DNA from: Ascochyta rabiei
Taxonomy: Eukaryota > Ascomycota > Dothideomycetes > Pleosporales > Didymellaceae
Assembly (NCBI RefSeq): GCF_004011695.2
Contig: NC_082406.1
Location: 2,294,001-2,358,000, forward strand
DNA length: 64,000 nucleotides
Direction: 5' to 3'
A program made the position numbers and the translations under genes. Each line of letters begins with the position of its first letter. Position 1 is the stretch's first letter. Below are positions 42,916-52,594 of this stretch, in pieces. Under the pieces are notes generated by a model that searched no databases, was not told the DNA's origin, and worked only from the letters and a program-made list of their open reading frames with translations.

Positions 42916-45162
42916 TTAACAACTGAATCGATCTTGCAAATCTTCCCACTTGATCTTGTACCCACCGCCCTCCCTGTTCTCCGACCGACCGCGTCGTTGT
43001 GATTCGGCAGCGGGCACGAGCGGTACGGTTTTGTCGTGGTTTGCTCTCTTCTTCCCGGCTCTCATAGGGTCAGAAGATTTTGTCTTTTCGGATTCCATGT
43101 TCAACTGCAACTGGCCGCGATACTGTGCAGAAAGTTTACCCCGCTTATCCTCTGGATTTCTTTTATCTGCGACCTTTGTCACCTTCTTGTCAAACTTTGC
43201 CAGCTCCTTTTCGATCATTGCGTGTGTAATACCCGAGACGACACTCCCACTCGAGTGACCTATCTTCTTGTATCGAACCTGCCACGTGCATACGTCCTCT
43301 GGAGACCCAAGCTGTCCTATACTCACGTCCAGTGTCGGGAATCCGACAAGAGTTTCTTGTTTAGTGACCGGATCTTGTCGAAACACAGCTGGGAGTGTGA
43401 AGCGCAGATCTACAGGTTTCAGCAGTGATAAAGCGGCGGCGATGAAGCGTTCAGGACGCCGACCGAAACGCTTTGCGTCGTGCAGAGATGGAATGTGGGC
43501 GAGATCGTCTTTAGTGAAGAAGCGCAGTGTGAGAGCGTCGGCGCTGTTGTTCCTGATGCGTATCCACCAGCGGCTATCGAAGAGCTGGTATCCATCGTTC
43601 GCCACGCTGTTCAGCGTCGGGATGGGATCTTGTGTGAGAGGAAAGACGCGTGAAGGAGCATATTGGAAACTTCTAGGGGATGAGTCCGGTTTGTGGTTTT
43701 CCAGAGGTTGGCGCGTAAGCAGCCATTCGTGAGGATGAGCATGTGCAGCGCCACCAGGGTTCCTGAATCGCTCGGAAAAGGGAGAAGGCCTGTCCCACTT
43801 CCGCCACCAGATACTGTAAATGCAGTAGTTTGTTTTGTTACCAGAAAACGCAGTTTGAGATGGGTCGGTTCCTTCAAGCTCAAGAAACTCAGGCCAAATA
43901 TTTGCGACAGTGGCAGCTAGTTCTCCTAGCGGTGCAGTCTCCCTAGGCGTGATCAATTGACCGGCTTGCTCGAGGAGACAGTAGGCCTTATTCTTGGCCT
44001 TGTTCACGTTCCGCTGATCAACGGGGGACTGATCAAAAAGGCTGTCGAACGAAGGGAAACGAATTAGCAGCGAACCCGCTTGGATATCGAGCCGCTTGGG
44101 ACAACATTGTAATGCGAGTCTCGCATCCTCTCTGTGCTGTGCTACGCGTTTCTGCATCTGAAGCGATATTTCCACGAGCGACCTGATGTTCAAAGCAGCT
44201 GGCAGCTCATGATTTTTCAAAATATGTCGAATGGCGTTGCGTGATGTGTACGTTTGTAAATGGTTTGTCTTGTCTTCAGCCCAAGCCACTCCATGGTGTT
44301 TACACGTAGCAATGAGGCGCGATTTGTCAAATCCAAGGAGAGGCCGCAGGATGCTCACACCTCCGTCTTCAACCGGAAACGGCGAGTTTGTTCGATTTCT
44401 TGTATGAAGTCCACTGTGTGAGACTCCATGAATGCCGTGACACTCAGGAATCCAATCGACAGGCTGCATGGCTTGCAGGCCGGAGCGCAGGCGGTTGTTC
44501 GCAAGACGCATGAGGACCGTCTCCGCCTGGTCATCGCCGTGGTGCGCGAGAAGCAATGTTCTAATGCGCGCTGCGCGACAGGCACGGCCAAGTGTCTGGT
44601 ATCGTAGCGTGCGTGCGTCCGTCTCGAAGCGCTTGTGATCGAGCGGGTCAAATCCAGCGGGCCATGAAAGAGGCAGGACAGAAGCTTGCATATCGACTGG
44701 TATATGTTAGCCCTGCTTCTAGTGTCGAATATACACGGAAAAATGCCGTACATTTGGAGCGGCACTGCTCGGCAACCCAGTCTGCTTCTTCTGTGCTCTC
44801 TGGACGCACTTTATGGTCTACGATGAATGCATGTGCATGGATTTGAGGCGTCTGGTACTCTTTAGAATTCTTGAGGTTCGCAAACAATGCAGCGAGTGCC
44901 ATGGAATCCACGCCTCCACTGATAGCGAAGCCTGAGACCTTTGTTAGCAGCTCGACCGCTCCATTCAGCAACACAACTCACCTATCTTCAGGACGAAGTC
45001 ATCGTGTTTGTGCTTCACGAGATTATCATCGACACGCCCCAGAGCGCGCCAAAACTCTTGATCAGAGATAGGCAAGCTCGTCTGCGAGCTATGTGCCCGA
45101 GTGTTGCGCCATGCCGCAGCAGAGGATTTCTCCCTCAACCTGAGGACATTGCTTCTCCACAT
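42916..45162 (-). CDS. TilS-like tRNA(Ile)-lysidine synthetase, probably mitochondrial
   Basis: Exons 45162-44982, 44931-44752 and 44696-42916 give 713 aa. The PP-loop ATP pyrophosphatase motif is SGGVDSMALA; the N-type domain continues with HAFIVDHKVRPES, then TLLLAHHGDDQAETVLMRL and ILRPLLGF, all typical of TilS. Known: TilS turns C34 of a CAU-anticodon tRNA-Ile into lysidine so that it reads AUA codons in bacteria and organelles. The start MWRSNVLRLREKSSAAAWRN is Arg/Ser/Ala-rich without acids, like a mitochondrial presequence; an upstream in-frame ATG exists at 45393. The C-terminal 350 residues are fungal-specific and end in a charged tail. Mitochondrial action is inferred. Divergent from HSP10. 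Confidence 0.82.
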
Positions 45163-45445
45163 GTACGAAGCCGTGGCATTGAACAGCTCGCAACGCCCTG
45201 CACTAATCAATATACAGAAGAGACAAGAAAGAGGGTCTGGGTCGAATGGCAGCTTGGCTGTATGTGGTAATACACGAAGCTCGACGCGTTGTTCCGAGGT
45301 CTCGAAGCTCTGCCCGTGCACGGACATACGGACATGGACATGTTCTCGAAATTTCGACGTCTGCATCTCAACCTCACCCCCAGAACATAACATTCACTTC
45401 TCGAGATACCCCGTCTTTCAATCCCATCTCTTCTAATCAAGCACC
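45163..45445. promoter_or_regulatory. Bidirectional promoter, TilS-like / HSP10
   Basis: Only 283 bp separate the two start codons. Both genes are expected to act in mitochondria. It contains the heat-shock element listed next. Confidence 0.65.
45343..45355 (+). promoter_or_regulatory. Perfect three-unit heat-shock element
   Basis: TTCTCGAAATTTC is an exact TTCnnGAAnnTTC match, the Hsf1 trimer site, about 90 bp before the HSP10 start. A weaker TTCnnGAg lies about 50 bp downstream, and a GAA-containing half site about 40 bp upstream. Position and partner gene make it credible. Confidence 0.75.
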
Positions 45446-45974
45446 ATGGTACGTTACCTCTTGCGAGCTTCCCATCCGCGAGACGATGTCTCTGCACCCC
45501 AAACCATCCACGATAATGACAACAGCTGCAACCTGACCAGCTGCATTCTCTACCCAGCACATCACTGACATGCCCTCCAGTCTGCCCTCAAGTCCATCCG
45601 CTCCCTTGCCCCGCTCCTCGACCGCGTGCTCGTGCAGCGCCTCAAGCCTGAAGCCAAGACCGCAACCGGCATTTTCCTGCCCGAGACAGCCGTCAAGGAG
45701 CTGAACGAGGCCAAGGTGCTCGCCGTCGGCCCCGGCGCATACGACAAGTCTGGCAACCGCGTCGCCGTCAGCGTCCAGCCTGGCGACAAGGTCCTGATTC
45801 CCCAGTTCGGCGGCTCTCCCATCAAGGTTGGCGAGGAGGAGTACTCGCTGTTCCGCGACCACGAGTAAGTCCACCTACACGCGCACGACGTTGCGGCTAC
45901 AGAAGCAGACAGCGATGTGCTTGGGAGCAAAGGTACTAACGACTGCTAGGCTGCTGGCCAAGATCAACGAGTAA
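45446..45974 (+). CDS. HSP10: Mitochondrial co-chaperonin Hsp10 (GroES family)
   Basis: Exons 45446-45448, 45581-45864 and 45950-45974 give 103 aa, the usual length. It caps the Hsp60 folding chamber in the mitochondrial matrix. Family sequence: LLDRVLVQRLKPEAKTATGI with the mobile loop, AVGPGAYDKSGN, QPGDKVLIPQFGGSPIK and the last block EEEYSLFRDHELLAKI. The first exon is the start codon alone (ATG|GTACGT), and the next begins SALKSIRSL, which serves as the uncleaved matrix signal. The last exon codes only eight residues. A perfect heat-shock element lies upstream. Confidence 0.95.
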
Positions 45975-46411
45975 ATGTTACTGCTGGAACAGCTTCGAAT
46001 AGCGAACGGAGAATGAAGCGATTGTATACCTAATGTACCAACACCGCCCCCACTGTAAACAACGCGCCTGCATTCACCCCGCCGGCGTTTTGGCATCTAT
46101 TGCAAATCTTGGGCATCTGGAAGCGCTTGTATCATGTGTGTAATTACAATGGGAAAGACAGGCGAGGATGTGCTATGAAGTAAAGAGAAAAAAATTCAAT
46201 CTCTCCGCTATATTGCGACCAATGAACAGCAACAGCAAAACTCACTTGGCATGCAACCCTTCTGATTGACTGCCTTGTTCAGCTTTCGATCTCCCAACAA
46301 AGAAACATAGGGCCGTCATACCGCTGCTTCCGTGCAGTCACAACGATCTATCGTACGGGACAAGCTGACAACAATTTTCCGGCCAGGACCCTGACACTCC
46401 CATGTGGTAGC
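45975..46411. other. Convergent intergenic region HSP10 3' / HET-C 3'
   Basis: 3' UTRs of two converging genes; no gene is seen. Confidence 0.6.
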
Positions 46412-49000
46412 TCACCAGCCTGCATTCCCACCGCCAGCGCCCCACTGCCTTCCACCGCCTTGTCCCTGATTCTGACCATGATTCTGACCCTGACCCTGAT
46501 CATACGAATACCCTCCACCCCCGTACTGCTGCGCCGGGTTTCCATGGTTTTCAAAACCTTGCTGGTATCCTGTCGGCACAGTGTAGCTCGGTTCATGCAC
46601 CTGCCCGCTCGCAAACTGTGCCTCACCCCACCCATAGCCACCCACTGGCTGCGAATTTACATGCTCAGCGGGCGCCTGGTATGGCTCCCCGGTGTAGTTG
46701 GACTGGTAAGGCTGGAAGCCCGAGGACTGCGGTGAGGGCGAGGGCTGGTACGCAGACGAACTTTGGGGACTTGAGAAATCGCCTTCTGGACCCTCGCGCT
46801 TGCCGAAGCTGGAGAATGCGCTGCCTAAACCGCCAGGGAGTTGCGATGTAAGCGAACCAAGCAGACCGCCTCCGGACGAAGAGGACGATTGCTGGTGGCT
46901 GGCGCCGAAGTTGTAGTTGCTTCCCGCGCCGTGACTGTGTCCGCCATGTCCTTGAAACTGCTGCAGACCCGCTGCACCGTGGCCGGCGTGGTCGTCGCCA
47001 CCTTTGTGGTTCTTTCCTGCCTTGACCGACTCGGAGCTCAGGACAGTGTTGAGGTCTTGGCCTTGGTAGGCGTGAGCCCAGTCCTGGACGACCTTGAACA
47101 TGCTGTTGTGTACCTCGGAGCGTGAGTCTCGCAGTCCAGGATGGTGAAACACGCTCACGCAGTCGTTAAGCACTTGATCGACTGGCACATCAGGATGGTC
47201 GAATGCGTACATGATACGTGGGACGACGTATTGCAGGATGGTGACTGCGACCTGGCCAGCTGGCTCGTTAAGGATATTCGAGAAATGGTCTTTCGAGAGC
47301 ATCGAGTGCGTGGGATCAGTGGACATGGGGTTGTTCCAGACATCAAACTGATGTTTGGCAGCGGCCTCGACAACGGCTGAGGATCCTGTCTTCAGCTGCG
47401 AAGATGCATTCTTGATGATAGGGAGGACAAAAGGCGCGAGGAGCGATAGCACGAACAGAGTAACGCGCTCTGTGATGGTGTCGATCAGCTTCTCAAGGCC
47501 TGGAATCTTGGATACAATGTCCGAGATGCTACGGACTACCCTGTCTCTGAAGACTAAGATGGGGTAAATCTTTGGAATGATCGTGGCTGGATCAGTGTTA
47601 GTGCCTGGAATGTTCGGACCGGGGGGCCCTCCAACTGAGCCTGGAGGTGCATCGAACGTAGGAGCTCCTCCAAACTGATCCTGTGCACCAGCACGCGAAC
47701 CGAAGCTGTCGTAGCCTCCAGAGCGGTACCCATGGCCGGCGTTTGCCGTAGCTTGAGCGTCAGAAGAAGCTTGCAGTGTCTGCGCTTCCTGGATAAGACC
47801 GCTTGTGCCAGGAACTTTGGACAGGATATCGGTGAGTCCACCCAGTGCACCTGGACCACCTCCCTTCGTGTTGCTTGTTAAAGCATCCGAGAGCGTAGTA
47901 TCCATCTGATCAATCTCCGCAGAGCTGATATGGTCTGTGGCCTCTCCGAGAACCGAATGGAAGAAGTCAACGCCTCCAAAGGTACCAGTCACAAGCGGGA
48001 ACACGTGCTTGCCGCGGAGGTTAATGCTAGCCTGAGTACCAACGTGTGCGAACACGTTGTTGTATCCAAGCTCACGCAGAACGAGCTCAGTGTAGTTCGT
48101 GTGGGCACCATAATCCTCAAGGCAATGTAGTCCTTGGCCCAGACATCGAAGGGCCTCGCAGAGATCCTCTTCTCGTCCGCATTGGCCCGAAGGACCGTGT
48201 GTGTACATCCTGCCAAAGTGAATGGCCCGCGAGAAAGAATACTTTACGTAGCCTGCTGATGTTGCCCACCCACCTTGCTCATTTGCGATGTAGTTTTTCA
48301 TTCCTGTGAGCGTCAGTAACCTAACAATGAGGCTGCCAAGACAAACTAGTACCGGTATTGGGATCAACAGCAAGTTCTGCCTCTGAAACAGGGCCCCGTA
48401 ACCGTGGATCAAACTTGCGAGCATCTTGGTTGTCGGCGTAGTCTTTGGGATTGTCAATGTGTTCTTCAGGTCGGTATGTGCCCAGACGCTCAGCAGTAAC
48501 TTCAAACTCTCCGGTAGCGTATCCAAAGGACATGAAGGCAAGTATCCACACAAGCAAGCGGATAGTCTCGCCCTTGGCAGTCGTCAGTCTTCGGATATGC
48601 GGCACACATCATGTCTGACACTCACTTGGACTTTGCTGAGGGTAGCAGTATCGACAGCCTGTAATTTTCAGTATTCGCATCGTTCATCTCTTCCAAACAA
48701 CATACCTGTGAATAGTCCCGTAGCCAGTTGCCAAAGTACACACGCTGCAGTGCATCAACCACATGTACTGACTCGCGGATCGCCAGCCAAGCATACCTTG
48801 ATCATCATCGACTTCCATTTGTGACCGCGTATACACGCGACCGTCGCAAGCATGTCTTCGATATCGCCATGCCGCCAGTTTTTTCCTTCAATCTTTGAGA
48901 TGGACGCGATGTTTCCAGCGCCAAAGGCGTCCGCCTTCGCAGGTAGGAGGACGAGGATCGCAATTGCGACGAGCAGCAGGTACTTTGCAGAGCCAGCCAT
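46412..49000 (-). CDS. het-c: HET-C family protein (heterokaryon incompatibility C)
   Basis: Exons 49000-48797, 48744-48706, 48658-48626, 48572-48353 and 48303-46412 give 795 aa. A signal peptide is followed by AFGAGNIASISKIEGKNWRH, then RVYFGNWLRDYSQ, FMSFGYATGEFEVT and EEHIDNPKDYADNQDAR. GMKNYIANEQGGWATSAGYV and GRMYTHGPSG follow, the hallmark series of HET-C. The C-terminal third is Gly/Gln/Ser/Tyr-rich and of low complexity, as in Neurospora HET-C. Known: allelic differences at het-c trigger vegetative incompatibility in Neurospora, together with the linked HET-domain gene pin-c. No HET-domain partner lies in this window, so an incompatibility role here is not shown. Exons 2 and 3 code only 13 and 11 residues. 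Confidence 0.93.
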
Positions 49001-50302
49001 TGTTGCAAAATGCTGAGAATCAGTGATGTGAGTGGGAGAGTAGAGTAGTAGTAAGATCCTGAACGGGATCTATCGCGCCGTCAGCTGTCTAGTTGTGATT
49101 ACGTTTGCGCCACATCAGCACAGGGAAGGACCCACCTTCGAACCTGCAGCCACTCCTCATGCACGCAATATCCTGCTGTCCGCGTTTTGCTGCATTGCGC
49201 CAGCCACACTGCCCCGCAACGATGACGATGGCGGGGTTCAGGCCGTAACAGCTGCAAGGGACGATGCAGCTGAACCAAAACTAAATTTTCAGCTTTGTTT
49301 CACATCCTAGCAAATTGTACATGTAAGAACCGCTGTCTGTTGTTGCCTGGCTTGGACTTTTGCTCGCCAGAATTCCGCAACCCAACACAATCTACTTATC
49401 AACCCTCTACACTGCTAGATGAGAAGCAAAGGGTAAGCGTCGCCAGAAACTGAACTCGCCACGTCAGAATCGGGCGGAGCTAATTTCGCACCGAATCTGG
49501 AACTATATACTCACTTTTCCAGCTTCATATTCGAACTCGCCTGTTACAGGGTAACAACACTAACGACACCAAGATGGCACTTACAGAAGTCAATGTGACT
49601 AACCCGATTTCCTGGCTATTAAAGACGCAAAATTTTGCAATGAATAAAAATTTAGGAGAGGTGAGAGAGGACGCACGACACTGGGTACAAGATGATCGCC
49701 ACAGTCGAAGCTCAAAGCATGGCACACAGCTAACATGAATTGTGCTCGGTCGCGATGCCAGTACGAGCGAACGTTAGTCACAACAACTGGACACGCTTCA
49801 CAGGCTACCTTAGCCAGGATGCTGCAAGCAGCAGGTCACATTATCTTATGAAGTATGGGCATCGAGTCAGCTTGCGCTGAAGTACATATCACCCACCACT
49901 TTGCTATTGGCGCAGGTTCTTCAAGTGCCGCACAGTTGCCTCTAATCCACGGGTTTCAAACTCGAACTGTCTATCAAAGCACTCTTTACCAATAAACGTC
50001 TTGCTGCCTTTTCACTGGCGCTTCTGAGCTGACACAAAGCCAGAAGTATTCGGCAAGACACCCGCCAACGCAAAGCGTCGACTACTCCACCGATTGGAAC
50101 TCCTTCTCTTCTCATTCCGTCTCCACTTTCCTCTTTCCTTTTCCTTCGTCGATCTTTTCTTTCTCTTCATCAAGATTAATCTCAACCATCCCCTCCGCCT
50201 TCTCCGCAGTCTGGAGCCCTTCGCCAAACCAATACGAATCACGGTCTCTCGTGGCTCGCCTGGCCGTCTCATACTATGAGTCGCCAGGCCGCAGGAACCC
50301 AC
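49001..50302. other. 1.3-kb region without a secure gene
   Basis: Promoter side of HET-C, then rather AT-rich sequence around 49.5-49.7 kb, and a strongly pyrimidine-rich stretch at 50.1-50.27 kb that looks like a 5' UTR on the plus strand. No gene could be built. Confidence 0.45.
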
Positions 50303-50689
50303 CTAGCAGATCAACAGTCCGGGCTGGCGGCGACCGTGACCTGCGAGCATGCGAATGACAAGCCGTTGAATCGTCCTAGTGGCTACCTGTGTTGCCTTCT
50401 GGGCGCTGCCAACGGTATATGGGGTGCTGGAGGTGCTCACCTGCTTCACCCGGGTTGTCCTGACGCGTTTTGATGGTCGTGGTGCGCTTGGTGGTGTCGA
50501 GTTAGGCGACTCCGGTGACTCTGAAGTGACTGTAGGTTCAGGTACTGGTGTAGAATGGGATAGATTCGAACGCCCAGAAGATTTGGAAGATTGCGGTTCT
50601 GGTGATTCCACAGCTGCCGTGGAGGTGTTTGATACCGTGTGGTGCAGCTCACCACCGTGGAGAGTGGTTGTTTTTTGGGGTGTTGCCAT
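50303..50689 (-). CDS. Hypothetical Ser/Thr/Pro-rich small protein
   Basis: An open frame of 128 codons with a good start context (caaaATGGCA). The product is Ser/Thr/Pro-rich and basic near the end (KRVRTTRVKQ), with no recognised domain. It may be spliced, because GTGAGC near 50445 could be a donor. The plus strand of the same DNA is also open (50379-50702, acidic product), so the strand is uncertain. Composition slightly favours the minus strand. No function is proposed. Confidence 0.35.
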   Translation of the reverse strand: MATPQKTTTLHGGELHHTVSNTSTAAVESPEPQSSKSSGRSNLSHSTPVPEPTVTSESPESPNSTPPSAPRPSKRVRTTRVKQVSTSSTPYTVGSAQKATQVATRTIQRLVIRMLAGHGRRQPGLLIC

Positions 50690-51348
50690 TTTGATGTTGT
50701 GAATCTTAAGACGAATCTGGTGGTAGTTGGTACTGTCAAGATGTTATAATACAAAATTGAGTTTCTGCTCATGCAAATTTTTGTATGTTCAGGGAGGGCT
50801 GCAATGTGCTATTGAATATCTCGAGGCGCAAAGATAGCAGTTTTTGAATACGTACCTTGATGGGTTGTACAGAAAGCTCTGGAAGTAATTACGGCTCTAA
50901 CACTCACCAACATTGGCTTCGATAAGCCGCGTACAAGTCTAACCAGATATTATCCAGTTGTGGTATCCCTAGATCATCTACGAGGGTTGTACACTGTCGT
51001 GAACTTAACTATGGTTCGGGTTCTAAACAGCCGCTCCTATACGCTTGTTGAAAGGTTAACCATATTTTACAAGGGAATAGAAGAATATGATTTTTGTGGT
51101 TGTGTCTTCACATCGTGAACCAAAGAACTCAAACCAAAAACGTACATACCTATAGCAATATTCCGCATCACCAAGGACCTTTAACTGTACTGTGATAAAT
51201 TATCCACACCTAATTACTATGAATTATTCATGCAGTTTTATCTATATAATTCGTGTTGGCTTCCCCAGTCCCCCCACGTCAATATCACGCGATTCCAAGC
51301 CACTCCTCGAAACTCTAACAAATACTGTTCAAAATCCACCCATCCAAC
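50690..51348. other. AT-rich intergenic region
   Basis: Noticeably AT-rich, especially 51.0-51.26 kb, compared with the GC-rich gene blocks. No gene is seen. Contains the probable promoter of the next ORF (tatctatataat at 51241). Confidence 0.5.
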
Positions 51349-51975
51349 ATGACTAAATCGCAAGCTGGATCCATTCGACAGGAGCCCGAGCCACCACTAC
51401 AGCCAACACCTGTCAATCTGACCAGCCACGCCACCCTAATGACACTCAAGGATCTCCAGGATAGGAACCTGCCATTCCCATGCTATCCAACGCTGGAGAG
51501 TGAGTCGCCTGACAAGCGTCCTGAAAGCAACGACCGAATCAGGCAGCTGTGGGAGTGTTCCGAGGAAGCTGTGATATTGAAGGGTGTCGACCGCAGCTCC
51601 AAGAAACCAGCGACGACCACCTCCAGAGCTAGCTACGACTTCACCTTCTACACTCTCAAACCAGAGCCGACTCCTGCCGCACCTGCTCAGGATGAAGAGG
51701 ACACGAGCCCAACGCTGAATGGAGAATATAAGCGCAGAACGCCGTCTCCATCTCCACATTCACCCACCCTGGCTATCTCCACGGTCCCTGCTGCTGACCG
51801 GAGGATGAGGAGAGACTTCCTCGGATGGGCCCCGCGCTCCCTCAGAAATCGCCGTGCTGAGGCAAGGGACCGAGAAATGACGGGGCGGGCAGAGAGAGAA
51901 GAATCCGTCAGCCAGATCCATCGTTCCGCTCCGTGCGTTACGAAACGGGATCACTCCGATGTAGATGACGAGTGA
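51349..51975 (+). CDS. Hypothetical 208-aa protein, probably disordered
   Basis: Single open frame with a normal start context (caacATGACT). The product has one more ordered-looking part near the start (TLMTLKDLQDRNLPFPCYP) and a Pro/Ser/Thr/charged remainder with basic Arg-rich helices near the end (DRRMRRDFLGWAPRSLRNRR). No known domain, signal peptide or membrane helix. It lies alone in a gene-poor stretch. The open frame and codon composition support coding, but no homologue comes to mind, so lineage-specific origin is possible. Confidence 0.55.
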   Translation: MTKSQAGSIRQEPEPPLQPTPVNLTSHATLMTLKDLQDRNLPFPCYPTLESESPDKRPESNDRIRQLWECSEEAVILKGVDRSSKKPATTTSRASYDFTFYTLKPEPTPAAPAQDEEDTSPTLNGEYKRRTPSPSPHSPTLAISTVPAADRRMRRDFLGWAPRSLRNRRAEARDREMTGRAEREESVSQIHRSAPCVTKRDHSDVDDE

Positions 51976-52594
51976 CCGTGTTGTCAGGAGCAAGGGTGCT
52001 GCAGTTGATGCAAGTAAGCTTCTTCAAAAATGTATCATAGTATTGTGAGAAAAAAAGAGTAGATATTGTGCATTAATTCTACCATGGTCCTAGTCATCAC
52101 GTCGTAACGCGTGAGACCTACTAAGCAAAACCGCTCCAAAGCTGCCCACTTATATTCCGCTGACAGAGTGATATCTCGAAGAGGAAGATGCAAAAACCAT
52201 TAAAATTCATCCGAATACGCCCCCGAGAAATTGTGATGTGCAGACAATATCTGCTTCCAAACTTGGGAGCAGAATCCAACACGCCAGAACATGATGAGAT
52301 ACTGTACATTGCGCGTAGTATAGGTGTGGTGTAGGATGAGGAAATTAGACAGCCGTCGCACGCGTCGGAGCGTATATGGTAATCAAACTAGTTTCGACCG
52401 AGGCTCGGGTCGGTTTAGGTTTGTGTGTGGGATAATGTGTGTGACTAGAGTAGTCTCAATGCTTCTTGTATCGGCGGGCGAGTATCCACTGGAGTTGAGT
52501 TTGCGGATGGCGGCAGAAAGACGATATCTGCTTCTCGGTTTGGTAACCACTGCACGTCCATCTTTCTTGCTTTTTCCTTACCCGCCGCTACGAG
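51976..52594. other. Intergenic region, hypothetical 3' / 14-3-3-like 3'
   Basis: Between converging ends. No gene is seen; a long open stretch on the plus strand from 52324 overlaps the 3' end of the 14-3-3-like gene and is its shadow. Confidence 0.5.
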
